Source of the DNA: Roseibium aggregatum IAM 12614
GTDB lineage: Bacteria; Pseudomonadota; Alphaproteobacteria; Rhizobiales; Stappiaceae
Length of the DNA stretch: 64,000 nt
Direction of reading: 5' to 3'
Assembly (NCBI RefSeq): GCF_000168975.1
Contig: NZ_AAUW01000004.1
Location: 62,001-126,000, forward strand
Below are positions 51,796-62,000 of the stretch, piece after piece. Each line of letters opens with the position of its first letter. Positions within the stretch are counted from its first letter, which is position 1. Made by a program: the position numbers and the translations under genes. The notes beneath the pieces are model-generated. The model had not been told where the DNA came from. It saw only the letters and a list, made by a program, of their open reading frames with translations, and made no database searches.

Positions 51796-52839
51796 ATGGC
51801 GGTTTATGTGAACGGCGAACTCGTTCTTTACGGGTTCGTTGGGGAAAGCCTTTGGCGTGAAGGTTTCACGTCGAGCGAGGTGCTGCAGGCGCTCGCGGAA
51901 CACGGCACGGACAACGACCTGACCGTTTTGCTGAACTCCGGTGGCGGATACGCCTTCGAAGGCATCGCGATCTACAACGCTTTGAAGGCACACAAGGGAA
52001 CCGTGACCGTCAAGATCGACGCGATCGCCGCCTCGGCCGCCTCGGTCATTGCGCTCGCCGGCGACAGCATCGTCATGCGTGCCGGTTCCGAGCTGATGAT
52101 CCACGATCCGTCCGGCTCGACCTACGGAACCGCCAGCGACCACGACAAAACCTCCGCAGCGCTCAACAAGCTCGCCGAGCAGATGTCGTCGCTCTACAGC
52201 GCTCGCAGCGGCAAGGATCTGGCAGAGGTTCGCCAGATCATGAAGGACGAAACCTGGTTCACCGCCGAAGAGGCGGTCGAGGCCGGGTTTGCCGACGAAG
52301 CCGAAGAGGCCAAGGCCAAGCAGGCAACCGCCTTCGACTATCGCGTTTATGCCAACGCACCGGAGCGTCTTGTCGCCCTTTCCGTCGAGAAGGGGTGGAC
52401 CTTCGAGCGCGAGATCAACCGAATTGCGGCGTCCGCCGCACCAACCAGCCAAGAGGAGACCAGCATGGCTGAAACAACCGAGGCGGGCGGAAAATCCGTC
52501 GATGTCGCAAAGGTCACTGCCGATGCGACCGCCGCTGCCCAGACGCGTATCAAGGCCATTCTTGGCTCTGATGAAGCAAAAGGTCGAGAGGCTCAGGCGC
52601 AGCACCTTGCGTTTAGAACCGACATGACCGCCGAAGACGCGGTCGCAATTCTCGCTGCAGGCGTCGCCGCACAGCCGACGAGCGAAGCAGAGGAAGAGGC
52701 GAACCCGGCCGCCTATGAAGCCGAGCGACTTCGTGCCTCCGGCCAGGCTCTGCCCTCCGATGGCCCGAAGCCTGCACAGGCGAAACTCAACCGCGCAGGC
52801 ATCTTTGCTTCCCGCGCTCAGCAGATGAAAGGTGCATAA
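51796..52839 (+). CDS. ClpP-type prohead protease fused to scaffold
   Basis: The 347-residue protein has a ClpP-like serine protease domain (about 1-190) with the nucleophile in AIAASAASVIALAG (Ser near 77-80) and histidine in LMIHDPSGS. The remainder (about 215-347) is Ala/Glu-rich and helical like a scaffolding protein. The layout matches lambda C/Nu3. An internal ATG at 52465 with a strong ribosome site begins the scaffold part. Confidence 0.93.
   Translation: MAVYVNGELVLYGFVGESLWREGFTSSEVLQALAEHGTDNDLTVLLNSGGGYAFEGIAIYNALKAHKGTVTVKIDAIAASAASVIALAGDSIVMRAGSELMIHDPSGSTYGTASDHDKTSAALNKLAEQMSSLYSARSGKDLAEVRQIMKDETWFTAEEAVEAGFADEAEEAKAKQATAFDYRVYANAPERLVALSVEKGWTFEREINRIAASAAPTSQEETSMAETTEAGGKSVDVAKVTADATAAAQTRIKAILGSDEAKGREAQAQHLAFRTDMTAEDAVAILAAGVAAQPTSEAEEEANPAAYEAERLRASGQALPSDGPKPAQAKLNRAGIFASRAQQMKGA
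52465..52839 (+). CDS. Scaffold protein made from internal start (Nu3-like)
   Basis: The in-frame ATG 52465 is preceded by AAGAGGAGA at a spacing of about 6. Translation from here would give a 124-residue Ala/Glu-rich scaffold (MAETTEAGGKSVDVAKVT start) identical to the protease C-terminus. This is how lambda makes Nu3 inside C. Confidence 0.65.
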   Translation: MAETTEAGGKSVDVAKVTADATAAAQTRIKAILGSDEAKGREAQAQHLAFRTDMTAEDAVAILAAGVAAQPTSEAEEEANPAAYEAERLRASGQALPSDGPKPAQAKLNRAGIFASRAQQMKGA

Positions 52840-52842
52840 GCC

Positions 52843-53223
52843 ATGGAGAACAAGACCATGGGGCCGCGCAATCTTGCCTTTGTGCTTTCCGAGGCATCGG
52901 GCAAGCGGTCCGTCGATACCGTGACCATCGCCTCCGGGGAAGGTGTTCTTGAGCCGGGTTCCGTCCTCGGCAAAGTCACCGCTTCGGAGAAATATGTTTT
53001 CTCGCCGAACGCCGAGGTCGTTGGCAAGGAAGGCGCAGAGGTCGCAACGGCGATCCTTGGATATCGTGTCGACGCAACCGACGCGGACCAGAAAGTCGTC
53101 GCCTACACCGCCGACGCAGAGGTCAAGAAGCCGATGCTTCTTTTCCATGCCTCCGTTGACGATGACACCAAGACCGCAACCAAGCTCGACCAGCTGCGCG
53201 CTGTCGGCATCAAGGCACGCTAA
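52843..53223 (+). CDS. Head decoration protein, lambda GpD family
   Basis: A 126-residue protein with the GpD family features: EASGKRSVDTVTIASGEGVL, then PGSVLGKVTASEKYVF and a beta-rich core. Trimers of it clamp the expanded capsid. It lies between protease/scaffold and major capsid genes, as in lambda. Confidence 0.92.
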   Translation: MENKTMGPRNLAFVLSEASGKRSVDTVTIASGEGVLEPGSVLGKVTASEKYVFSPNAEVVGKEGAEVATAILGYRVDATDADQKVVAYTADAEVKKPMLLFHASVDDDTKTATKLDQLRAVGIKAR

Positions 53224-53235
53224 GGAGGACCCTGC

Positions 53236-54249
53236 ATGCCGACACTCGATATTTTCAATGACGATGCATTCAGCGTTCAGAACCTGACGGCAACCGTCAA
53301 CGAACAGCCTTACCGCCCTGGACAGATCTCGTCGTCGGGCATGTTCGAAGAGGACAGCGTCACAACGACCGTTATCTCTGTTGAGAACCAGAAGGGGCAG
53401 CTGAGCCTTGTGGAGCCGACCGAGCGCGGCGGTCCGGGTGAGACGGCCGGCGAGGGCAGCCGCAGTCTGGTCCCGTTTTCGGTGCCTCACTATGAGCGCG
53501 ACGACGCGGTCAAGGCAGATGAAGTTCAGGGCGTCCGTGCATTCGGTTCCGAAACCGAAGTCGAGCAGGTCATGGACCGGGTCCGGTCGAAGACCGATCG
53601 TCACCTGCGCGATCTCGACATGACGCTGGAACATCAGCGCGTCGGAGCGATCAAGGGAATCGTGGTCACCAAATCCGGCGTGGTCCTCGAAAATCTCTAC
53701 TCGCGGTTCGGGATTGCCGTGCCGGCTGCCGTCAGTCTGGATCTCGACAACGACGCCGCCAAGGTCGACGAGATCCTTGAAACGGACGTTGCCTGGTCCA
53801 TCGAAGACTCTCTCGACGATTACTATACCGGTTTCCATGTCTGGACCGGCCGCGAATTCCACCTGAAGGTCTGGAACCACAAGCGCATCCGCGAAACGTT
53901 CCTGAATACTGTCGGCGCTGACCAGCTTCGCCAGGCTATTCCGGACAAGTACCAGATCGGCAAATTCACCTTTGAACGTTATCGGAACGGCAGCAAGGCC
54001 AAAGCCGATAACGGCGGCGTTGGCTACATCGCGGAGAACGAGGGCCGTGTAACGCCGATGGGTGTCTCCGGGCTCTTCATCAGCCGTTTCGCGCCGGCCG
54101 ATTACATCGAGACGGTGAACACACCGGGCCTGCCGCGTTACGCAAAAGTCTGGGTGCCGCAGAACGGAAAGAAGGCAGAAATCGAGGTCCAGACAAACGT
54201 GATCTCGCTTTGCACTCGGCCTGGAGCGCTCCGGCGCCTGACGGTCTAA
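53236..54249 (+). CDS. Major capsid protein, lambda GpE family
   Basis: A 337-residue capsid protein. DIFNDDAFSVQNLTATVNEQ opens the N-terminal arm; IGKFTFERYRNGSKAKADNG and PQNGKKAEIEVQTNVISL are typical of the E-type fold. Preceded by AAGGAGG and followed by a strong terminator. Confidence 0.96.
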   Translation: MPTLDIFNDDAFSVQNLTATVNEQPYRPGQISSSGMFEEDSVTTTVISVENQKGQLSLVEPTERGGPGETAGEGSRSLVPFSVPHYERDDAVKADEVQGVRAFGSETEVEQVMDRVRSKTDRHLRDLDMTLEHQRVGAIKGIVVTKSGVVLENLYSRFGIAVPAAVSLDLDNDAAKVDEILETDVAWSIEDSLDDYYTGFHVWTGREFHLKVWNHKRIRETFLNTVGADQLRQAIPDKYQIGKFTFERYRNGSKAKADNGGVGYIAENEGRVTPMGVSGLFISRFAPADYIETVNTPGLPRYAKVWVPQNGKKAEIEVQTNVISLCTRPGALRRLTV

Positions 54250-54274
54250 TCCGCACAGATCTGACTTGCGAAAA

Positions 54275-54304
54275 ACCCCGGAGCATTGCCCCGGGGTTTC
54301 TTTT
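54275..54304 (+). terminator. Intrinsic terminator after capsid gene
   Basis: ACCCCGG and CCGGGGT pair as a 7-bp stem with a 9-base loop, followed by a T-rich run. It would reduce transcription from capsid into the tail genes. Confidence 0.88.
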
Positions 54305-54350
54305 GATCTCCGAGGGCATTCAGCCTTTCGACATCAAAAGGAGACGTGAA

Positions 54351-54704
54351 ATGGCTTCCAAAACGACCATGAAAATCCAGTTCCCCCTCGGTGGCATCAT
54401 CCCGAAGGATGTTCTCAAGTCCGCGAAGGACCGGGTTTGCGAACCCGGTGAAGTAGTCACTGTGCCGATTGCCTACGGCGAGCACCTTGTCAGCGATCGG
54501 TTCGCAGAAAAAGCAACTTCGACCACCAAGCCGGTCCAAAGCTCGGAGGGGGCAGACAAGAAGAAGGCCGAACTCGCCGGGCTCGAAAAGGCCGTCGCGG
54601 CGGCAAAAGAAGCTCTCGAAAGCGCAGAGAGTGATGAGGCAAAGGCAACCGCTCAGGCAGCCTTGGATGGTGCAGAAAGTGCGCTTGCCGACGCCAAATC
54701 CTGA
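54351..54704 (+). CDS. Small head-tail region protein with helical C-terminus
   Basis: A 117-residue protein. The N-terminal 45 residues are beta-rich (MKIQFPLGGIIPKDVL); the C-terminal 55 form an Ala/Glu/Lys-rich coiled coil (KKAELAGLEKAVAAAKEALE). Family not recognised. ATG 54351 follows an AGGAGA site, after the capsid terminator. Probably part of the connector assembly. Confidence 0.7.
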   Translation: MASKTTMKIQFPLGGIIPKDVLKSAKDRVCEPGEVVTVPIAYGEHLVSDRFAEKATSTTKPVQSSEGADKKKAELAGLEKAVAAAKEALESAESDEAKATAQAALDGAESALADAKS

Positions 54705-54722
54705 CAACGAGGCGCATGAAAC

Positions 54723-55096
54723 ATGCCGCGGTTCGATCAATTCAAGCGTCGTCTTCACTCAAGTGTAGACGGCATGTTTGCGGAACGCGTCAGGATTGTT
54801 GCCTGGACGGATGGCCGGGAAGATCCGGAGCGGCCGGCACGCGAGATCGTGCGCCGTTGGTCGATGAGGACCGCGAGAACCAGTCTCTGTCTGGTGATCG
54901 GTCGGGCCAGTTCAGCGGCAATGTCCGGACAGGCGGTGCGGTTCTGAAGCCGGATCCAGCGGTCTATCCAGACCTTGATGTCCGGCAGGGTGACGATGTC
55001 ATTGCGCTGGAGCGACCAGGCGAACCGCGCTGGCGCGTTTCTTCCGTCGATCCGAACGGCCATGGCCGTCTGATTATCAATCTTGGGGACAGCTGA
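54723..55096 (+). pseudogene. Head-tail completion protein gene with a frameshift
   Basis: The product should have about 124 residues. The N-terminal part (MPRFDQFKRRLHSSVDGMFA, through PERPAREI) lies in the frame of 54723; the conserved C-terminal part (VYPDLDVRQGDDVIALERPG and GRLIINLGDS) lies in the -1 frame and ends at 55096. The switch is at about 54845-54870. The first frame alone stops at 54947 after nonsense-like sequence. It is either a one-base loss or a sequence error. Similar small genes sit between capsid and tail genes in related phages. Confidence 0.7.
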
Positions 55097-55911
55097 TGAG
55101 CCTTGTGCGGATTGCGTTGAGAATGTTGGCGGTCAAGGCCCTCAAAGACCGGACTGTAGCCGAGGGAAACGTGCTTGATAGCGAGATTGGTATTCTCGGT
55201 GAGGACGAAGAAGGATTGCGCATCAAGCCGCAAAAGGGCCGGTTTATCGCGGTCTATACCGATGACGCGGAAGCCAAGCCTGACGAACAGCGCGCGTTCC
55301 ACGAGAACGGTCTTGTGAACCTCTGCCTTGAATACGGTGTCACCGACGCCATGCAGGAAGAGGTTGATGATCCGGATCGTCCGGGAAGGAAGATGAAGGT
55401 CATTTTCCCGACCATCCCTCACGCCAGCCGGATGCATGATTTCTACCTGGATATTCTGGGACGGCAAATTCGGTCTGGTCTGTCAGATGGGAAGAATGAA
55501 GCTGCGGAAGTGTTGCGCGGCTTGATCCGCCGCGTCGTCAAAGTCACCTGTGAGCGCGCCGGCAGCGACCGGACAGGGGAGCGTGTCGCGGCTCAGAAGC
55601 TGACATTTACCGTCGACGCCCTGCAAGATCCGCAGTTCCTTCAGGACGTGCCTGAGGGCGCGCCGTTTTCACGGTTCCTCGCACTTCTCGCGGCTGGCGA
55701 TGCCGATGACCAGAAGCTCGGAGCGCTGATCCTCGATCAGATCCCGGTGTCCCCGGAGGATCTTGAAGAGGCGCGCGAGCGGATCGGCCTGACCCTGACC
55801 GAACTCGGTTCGCTCGGCTTTGAATACGTGCCAGATGCGGATGAGGACAGCGAGATCAGCAATGTGACGATTGATGTCGCGGGCGGTCAGCCGGTTGAGG
55901 TAGGGGCATGA
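55096..55911 (+). CDS. Hypothetical tail/neck protein
   Basis: A 271-residue protein. VRIALRMLAVKALKDRTVAE at the start and FIAVYTDDAE in the first third resemble tail-terminator or neck proteins of related prophages, but I cannot name the family. The C-terminal third is acidic. The start overlaps the preceding stop by one base, and the stop overlaps the next start (ATGA). Confidence 0.65.
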   Translation: MSLVRIALRMLAVKALKDRTVAEGNVLDSEIGILGEDEEGLRIKPQKGRFIAVYTDDAEAKPDEQRAFHENGLVNLCLEYGVTDAMQEEVDDPDRPGRKMKVIFPTIPHASRMHDFYLDILGRQIRSGLSDGKNEAAEVLRGLIRRVVKVTCERAGSDRTGERVAAQKLTFTVDALQDPQFLQDVPEGAPFSRFLALLAAGDADDQKLGALILDQIPVSPEDLEEARERIGLTLTELGSLGFEYVPDADEDSEISNVTIDVAGGQPVEVGA

Positions 55912-56459
55912 TCGAGTTTCTGACAGGGCAGCGCATCGATATCGAGATGCTGAAAACCCGGTTCGGTCAGATGATCCGGATCGGACCTATTGAAGAAATC
56001 GACCCTGCCAAGGGATACCGGATCAAGCTTGGCGACGGGGATGACGGGCCATTTCTGTCGCCTTGGTTGCCGCACCCGGAAAGCGGCGGGCAAACGTCAT
56101 CCTGGATACCTCTATCGAAGGGGCAAGTTGTCGGCGTGCTCAGCCCGAACGGTGACATTCGGCAGGGGGTGTTGCTTCGAGGTGGGTTCACCGACAGCAA
56201 TCCTGCGCCGAGCGCCGATTTGATGGCAAACGTCCTAAAGGGATTGGGCGCTACAGTCACATTGAAAGACGGAATTTTGACCGTTGATTGTGGCTTGGTG
56301 AAATTCATCGCTGACGTTGAAATCGAAGGAAACTTGCTGGTCAAAGGCGATGTTGATTTTGAGGACGGGCACGTCAGACACAACGGCACAAACATCGGCG
56401 ACGATCATGTCCACTCCGGGGTCATTCCTGGCGGAGCGGACACCGAAGGACCTCACTAG
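55908..56459 (+). CDS. Baseplate spike protein, P2 GpV family
   Basis: A 183-residue protein with an OB-fold region (about 20-95, ending VVGVLSPNGDIRQGVLLRGG) and a beta-helical stem; the tip HNGTNIGDDHVHSG contains the HxH motif that holds a metal at the point of contractile-tail spikes. This is the membrane-piercing tip of the phage tail, related in design to the T6SS VgrG at the other end of the window. Confidence 0.92.
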   Translation: MIEFLTGQRIDIEMLKTRFGQMIRIGPIEEIDPAKGYRIKLGDGDDGPFLSPWLPHPESGGQTSSWIPLSKGQVVGVLSPNGDIRQGVLLRGGFTDSNPAPSADLMANVLKGLGATVTLKDGILTVDCGLVKFIADVEIEGNLLVKGDVDFEDGHVRHNGTNIGDDHVHSGVIPGGADTEGPH

Positions 56460-56468
56460 GAGAAATCC

Positions 56469-56654
56469 ATGTCTAAGAAGACTTATTACGTCGCTGACGG
56501 TGTCAGCGCGATCAGCGCCGCTCGCATTCCCGAAAGCCGCAAACTGCGTCTGACCGTGGAAGAGGCGATGCATGATGTTTCTCTCGGACGGCTCCTGACG
56601 TCCAGGCCGAAAGCTGCGGCAGACAGTGCCGAGCCCGTGGAAGGCGAAGAATAA
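56469..56654 (+). CDS. Small hypothetical baseplate-region protein
   Basis: A 61-residue protein (YYVADGVSAISAARIPESRK) with an acidic tail, preceded by TAGGAGA. Family unknown; lies between spike and gp25-like genes. Confidence 0.6.
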   Translation: MSKKTYYVADGVSAISAARIPESRKLRLTVEEAMHDVSLGRLLTSRPKAAADSAEPVEGEE

Positions 56655-56657
56655 GCC

Positions 56658-57056
56658 ATGTCCGGTTTTGACCGCGTGACGATGCTCCCGCTCGACAATC
56701 TCACGCACACGCTTCAGAGCGTGGAAGTGATCCTGTCAACGGGCATCGGATCGCGCGTGATGCGCCGGCAGTTCGGAGGCGGGGTCGCGGAACTGCTCGG
56801 CCGGGCGGTCAAGCCGTCCCTGATGGCGATCGTGCAGCAAGTGATCGGAACGGCGATCGATCTCTGGGAGCCCCGTTTGCATGTGCGCCGGGTTTCCTTC
56901 AGCGGTTCGGCTGATGCAGTTCGCCGCGGCACAGTTGGTATCGTGATCGAGGCGGACTATCGGCCCAGCGGCCATCTTGGTGACTTCACCATCGAGCGCA
57001 ATCTTTCCTTTTCCGTGCGTTTTGCAGGCGGCTCCGCCTCGGCCTCGGTCATCTGA
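56658..57056 (+). CDS. Baseplate wedge protein, GpW/gp25 family
   Basis: A 132-residue protein carrying the gp25-like core: ILSTGIGSRVMRRQFGGGV, then AIDLWEPRLHVRRVSF, including the family's conserved Glu-Pro-Arg. Gp25 (TssE in T6SS, W in P2) initiates sheath assembly on the baseplate. Confidence 0.93.
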   Translation: MSGFDRVTMLPLDNLTHTLQSVEVILSTGIGSRVMRRQFGGGVAELLGRAVKPSLMAIVQQVIGTAIDLWEPRLHVRRVSFSGSADAVRRGTVGIVIEADYRPSGHLGDFTIERNLSFSVRFAGGSASASVI

Positions 57057-57065
57057 GGGTAAACC

Positions 57066-57917
57066 GTGATCGATCTTTCCAGCCTTCCAGATCCTCAAGT
57101 GATTGAGGAACTGGATTACGAGACCATTTTGCAAAGCTTCATCGACGAGGTGAGGGTTTTGTTCGCGGCCGCAGGCATCGTTTATGATGTTGGAGCGCTC
57201 GAAACCGATCCGGTCAAGATTGTTCTAGAAGCTTTCACTTATCGCGAGATCCGCTTGCGCACCCGTGCGAACCATGTCGCTCGGAACCAGATCCTTGCCT
57301 ATTCGACCGGCACCGATCTTGAGCATCTGGCGTCGCACTACGGTGTCGCCAGGCTCGCAGGTGAAACGGATGAGCGTTTGCGTGAGCGCGTTCAACTGGC
57401 GACCATTGGCCGGTCTCCTGGCGGCACCTATGAGCGGTTCAAGGCTATTGCAATGGCATCGAGCCCCAAGGTTCGCGATATCGCGACATGGACCGAAGAC
57501 AGAGACCCGACCGTCAACATTGCGGTTCTGTCAACTGACGTTGGCGGCGCGGCTTCTACGTCCCTTCTTGCGACTGTTCGGGCAGCGCTTGAAGCCCCTG
57601 CGGTGCGTCTGGTGTCCGACCGTTACAACGTGATCTCCGCCGTTCAGAAAGTTGTGGCGGTCGACCTTTCTGTCACACTTACACCGGATGCATCTGAAGA
57701 CATTCTCGCAGAGCTTCCAGACCTCATTCGCCTGGCGCGCGACCAGGAGGATCTGTTGGGGCTTGACCTGTACCGGGCTTGGGTGAGCAAGGCCGCAATG
57801 GTGCCCGGCGTTTCCAATGTCGTGGTCAACGCACCGGTGGCTGATGTGGCCGCAAGCCCGAAGGAAGCCGTCAAGATCGGTGACGTGACCGTTCAGTTTG
57901 CCGGGCGGGGCCGATGA
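57066..57917 (+). CDS. Baseplate assembly protein J, P2 GpJ family
   Basis: A 283-residue wedge protein: SSLPDPQVIEELDYETILQS near the start, AYSTGTDLEHLASHYGVARL and RSPGGTYERFKAIAMASSPK are typical of GpJ. It forms the arms of the baseplate. The stop overlaps the start of gene I (ATGA). Confidence 0.95.
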   Translation: MIDLSSLPDPQVIEELDYETILQSFIDEVRVLFAAAGIVYDVGALETDPVKIVLEAFTYREIRLRTRANHVARNQILAYSTGTDLEHLASHYGVARLAGETDERLRERVQLATIGRSPGGTYERFKAIAMASSPKVRDIATWTEDRDPTVNIAVLSTDVGGAASTSLLATVRAALEAPAVRLVSDRYNVISAVQKVVAVDLSVTLTPDASEDILAELPDLIRLARDQEDLLGLDLYRAWVSKAAMVPGVSNVVVNAPVADVAASPKEAVKIGDVTVQFAGRGR

Positions 57918-59017
57918 CCGAGACACTTCTTCCGTCCAACGCGACGCCAATCGAGGTCGCGCTCGATCGGGCCGGCGATCAGGCCCCGAAGATTGATCCC
58001 GCCCTGAGTTATATTTCCGGGTGGAAGCATAGCGTGCAGCCTGACGATCTCAGGCCGTATCTGGTTCATGAGTTTGGAATGGGCTTGCTTCAGCCGTATG
58101 TCGCGACCTATGGCGGCATTCTGGCGCTTCGCCGGCCGTGGTGCGAGGTGAGGGGCACGCATGAGGCCATTTCCCAAGGTCTCGCTGTTGCTGGTTATTC
58201 CGGCACGCTTAAAGATCCTCCGGCTCGGCGTCTCGCATGGGCCGAGTTCCAGATTGATCTGGACCGGGTCCGCGATGAGAAGGACGATCTCGGCATCATA
58301 GCTGGCCTTGTCGAGATCAGCCGCCCGGAGCGGTCAACATTCCGCCGTGGCGTCCATGGCTACGATGTGCCGGCCGCCGAAGGTTGCCGCACTCGATTGA
58401 GCGGTTCGATCCTTGGAGATGACAGCGGTGTCCGGATCGATGGCAAGGGGCCGAAATGGTCTTTCGGTCGAGCTTATCGCTACACCCACGTTCTGACGGA
58501 AGGTGACCTGACCGCGCTTGGCGTTTGGCTTCCCGAAGTCCCGAGCCAGCTTTGGGCCGACATGGAGTTTCCCTGGGCAACGGCCACGTTCAAGTGGGCC
58601 GATGACGCTGCGCTTGGCCGCAGGGTCTCGATGGCGAGTGCCATTGAGGCGTTGCCTTGCTGGGTTCGCTTTGCCGATGACGCTGACCAGACGATTGGTT
58701 ATCGCCGGGCTGTCTGCCGGGGTGTTGAGCAAGGGCTTACCGGATACGCATTCGGCACTGACTTTCTGGAGCCGAACCTTGAGAACCCGATTGGTGTGCA
58801 TGTCTTTGCGCGCACCGGGTTCGGTGACGGTTACGGCTCCGAAGCCGCGTCTGTCTCCATCGTCTTCGGCGCTGATGTCACAGACCAGTCAAAACCCGGC
58901 CAACTCTGGCTGGAGCCTGCCGGCCTGACCGGAGGCGTTGAAATCGCGTCACAGCCGATCTCGATCCTTTTTGGCGAGACGGTCCGTGAATACGTCCAAT
59001 TTTTCTTGAGGTTCTGA
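57914..59017 (+). CDS. Tail protein I, P2 GpI family (extended)
   Basis: A 367-residue protein. The N-terminal half follows P2 GpI, which bridges baseplate and fibres: ALSYISGWKHSVQPDDLRPY, then LVHEFGMGLLQPYVA. The C-terminal half is longer than the P2 protein (about 176 residues) and beta-rich, so it may serve as extra fibre attachment. Start and stop overlap the neighbouring genes. Confidence 0.85.
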   Translation: MTETLLPSNATPIEVALDRAGDQAPKIDPALSYISGWKHSVQPDDLRPYLVHEFGMGLLQPYVATYGGILALRRPWCEVRGTHEAISQGLAVAGYSGTLKDPPARRLAWAEFQIDLDRVRDEKDDLGIIAGLVEISRPERSTFRRGVHGYDVPAAEGCRTRLSGSILGDDSGVRIDGKGPKWSFGRAYRYTHVLTEGDLTALGVWLPEVPSQLWADMEFPWATATFKWADDAALGRRVSMASAIEALPCWVRFADDADQTIGYRRAVCRGVEQGLTGYAFGTDFLEPNLENPIGVHVFARTGFGDGYGSEAASVSIVFGADVTDQSKPGQLWLEPAGLTGGVEIASQPISILFGETVREYVQFFLRF

Positions 59018-62000
59018 TGGCCTACGAACACGAGTCCGGCATTGCCGCTGCCTATGACAGAACTCCAGACGCGCCGTCCACCCGGACGGATCTGGTCTTT
59101 GTCGAGGACCGCTTCATTCAGGGCGCGGAACTCAATGAACTGCAGGGCCTGACCGGCCGTCGCATCCAGGCGATTGGCGATCTGGTTGCAGGCAACGGCA
59201 ACCGGGAAAGCGATGCGGCAATCAAGGTCGCATTCGACATCGACCCGGAAGACCCGAATGCCATTCCGACAACTGCCAGCATCATCCTGCAGGCTGGCAG
59301 GATCTACATTGATGGTCATGTTCTTTCGGTTGCTGCTGCGCAGTTTGATGATGTTCCGATCTCCGGCGACGTGATTGTTGGGGTACGTCAGGTGGTCACC
59401 CGCATCGGCCACGAGGAAGATGCTTCTCTCGTCGGCTTGCATCCGGGCTCAGATGCGGAAGGGGAACCGGGCGCATACCGCACCAACCGGTCGCTTGAGT
59501 GGGGCTTGCTGAACGATGGCGGCGAGGGCCAGTTTATACAGGTCTACAAGCTGCTCGATGGCACTGTTGTTGATCAGACCGCACCGCCTGCGCTTGATGG
59601 CATTCTTGCGACCGCTGCAATTTATGACCGCGCACGCGGCTCCTACATCGTTGAGGGGTGCGAAGTCAGCACGCTTGGAGACGATGGCAACGATCGGCAG
59701 ATCCTGTCGGTGGGTGCCGGCGCTGCAAACATTCAGGGCTGGCGCCGTACCCGCGAAACCGCTTTCACCATGTTCCAGACCCAAGATCCTGATCTTGAAC
59801 TGGTCTCGGCCGAGGCGAAGACCTTCACCGATGGTGGCACCGGTACCGCAGTTCTGACCGTCGCAAGGCCGCCGATCGCGAACGTGGTTTCTGCGGTTGT
59901 CACCATGCAGATCTCCGAGAACGTGACGCGCGGTCCCGTGCCCAACGGTCTGGATGAACTGCAGGAAGCGTCGATTGTCGAAATCATAAGCGTCACGCAG
60001 GCCGCGACCACGTTTGATCCGGCAACATATTCCCTGTCCGGCGACAATATCTCGTGGGCTCCGGCTGGTGATGAGCCGGCTGCCGGCAGCACTTATGTCG
60101 TCACCTATCGCTATTTCAAACAGGTCGCGCCGGATGCATTCGACGCTACGACGATCACACTGTCAGGCGGCGTGACTGATGAGACGGCGCTGCTGACTTA
60201 CAACTCGAAGATCCCGCGCAAGGATATTCTTGTTTTTGATATCGATGGCACGCCGAGCATTGTCAAAGGGCAGTCCGCACGCAAAGGTGCTCTGCCGCCG
60301 AAGCCGCCCGAAGGCTATCTGAAGATTGCCGAGATCCACAATACCTGGGACGGCGCTCCGGAGATCGTCAACAACGGCACCCGCGTACCGACCTATGATG
60401 AGCTTTGGGGATATCTGCGACTGACGGTGAAGCTCGCCGATCAACTGAACCGGACGCTCATGGAGCAATCGGTACCGGACGCGGCTGCTATCTCTGCCGA
60501 TGGCATCTTCACGGATGATTTCTGGAGTGATTTCTACCGCGATGACGGTGTCGTTCAGACAGCGGCCGCCAACCAGGGCGTCTTGCAGTTGCCGGTCTAT
60601 GAGCAGTTTGTCGAGACGATCAACACGCTTGTGATCCTCGATTACACCGAAGAAGTGATCATCTCGCAGCCGCTCGCAACCGGGTCCATGAAGGTCAACC
60701 CGTACGCCAACTACAACCCGATGCCGGGCTTGCTGGCGCTCAATCCGAACAACGACTTCTGGACTCAGACCGAAACGCAGTGGACCTCGTCCATCACGCG
60801 CCAGTTCACGGCGGCTCCTGGTCAGTCTCCGGGCCGCACTACGATCACGGAAGAGGTGCGTCAGACGACGCGGGCGGCTGAGTTCCTGCGGCAACTCGAC
60901 ATCAACTTCACGATTGAGGGGTTCGCCCCCAACGAAGAGTTGGAAAAGCTTCTGTTCGCAGGGCGGGACGTGACGCCGGCAGGCCCGCTTGTTGCCGGTG
61001 CCAACGGTGACGTGCAAGGCACGTTCCAGATCCCGGCCCGTGTTCCAACCGGCACGCATGCGATCCGGGCGGAAGGTGCTGCCGGTGGCTTTGCCGAGGC
61101 GTCCTTCGTTGGTGCAGGTGAAATCACCGTCGAGGTTATGCGCCGGGTCAACCTGGTTACCAGGGCTGCGCCGCCGCCCGTGGTCAACGTGATCAACAAT
61201 ATCGTCCGGGTCACCAACGTCACGAACGTCTCCAACAATCGCGGCCCCGGTGAAGGCTCTGGCCGTGAAGGGGGGATGAACGGCGATCCGCTTGCCTTCA
61301 CGTTTGTCCCGCCTGTCGATTGCATGATGCTTGGCTTCGACGTGGTAGTTGCCGAGGTGGGTGATCCAGCCAACGGCTTGGTTTGCCAGCTGGCAAAGAC
61401 CCTAAATGGCTACCCAACCAATGAGGTTCTCGCAACCAAGTTTATCTCAATGGTTGGCGTTCAGCCTGGTGACAAGGTCAGCCCGCGTTGGGATGCGCCG
61501 CACTATCTCAGCGCTTCGGAAAAATACTGCGTCGTTATCATGACCGACGATGCGGACCACGCTCTCAAGATCGCTACGCTTGGCGAGGTGGTTCCCGAGA
61601 CCCAGCAACTGGTTTCCTCGCAGCCCTATACCAACGGCGACCTGTTCTCCGGATCGAACCGCACGACTTGGGTGGCTCACCCGAAAAGCGATCTCATGAT
61701 CGATATCGTCGCTGCCAAGTTCAGCCCGGTGGAAAAGACCGTCGATCTGTACCAGGGCGACATCGAGGCTATCACAGACCTGGTCGTTCGCGGCACCGTC
61801 GAGCTGCAATCCGATCAGACCCGGTTCCGGTACGAGCTTGTCCGCGCCAACGGCGATGTTATCCCGCTCGCCTCGGGGCAGTCCATCGAGTTCGATGAAT
61901 ATGTCTCAGAGACGATCACTCTCCGCGCTGTTCTGAACGGCAACGAGTATCTGTCGCCGATCCTTTGGCCGGGCACAGCGATCATTGGCGGGCAGGTGCA

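Noticed and set aside
51625..53880. 751-codon minus-strand frame opposite the protease, decoration and capsid genes
   Set aside because: Antisense shadow of three well-identified structural genes with high GC.
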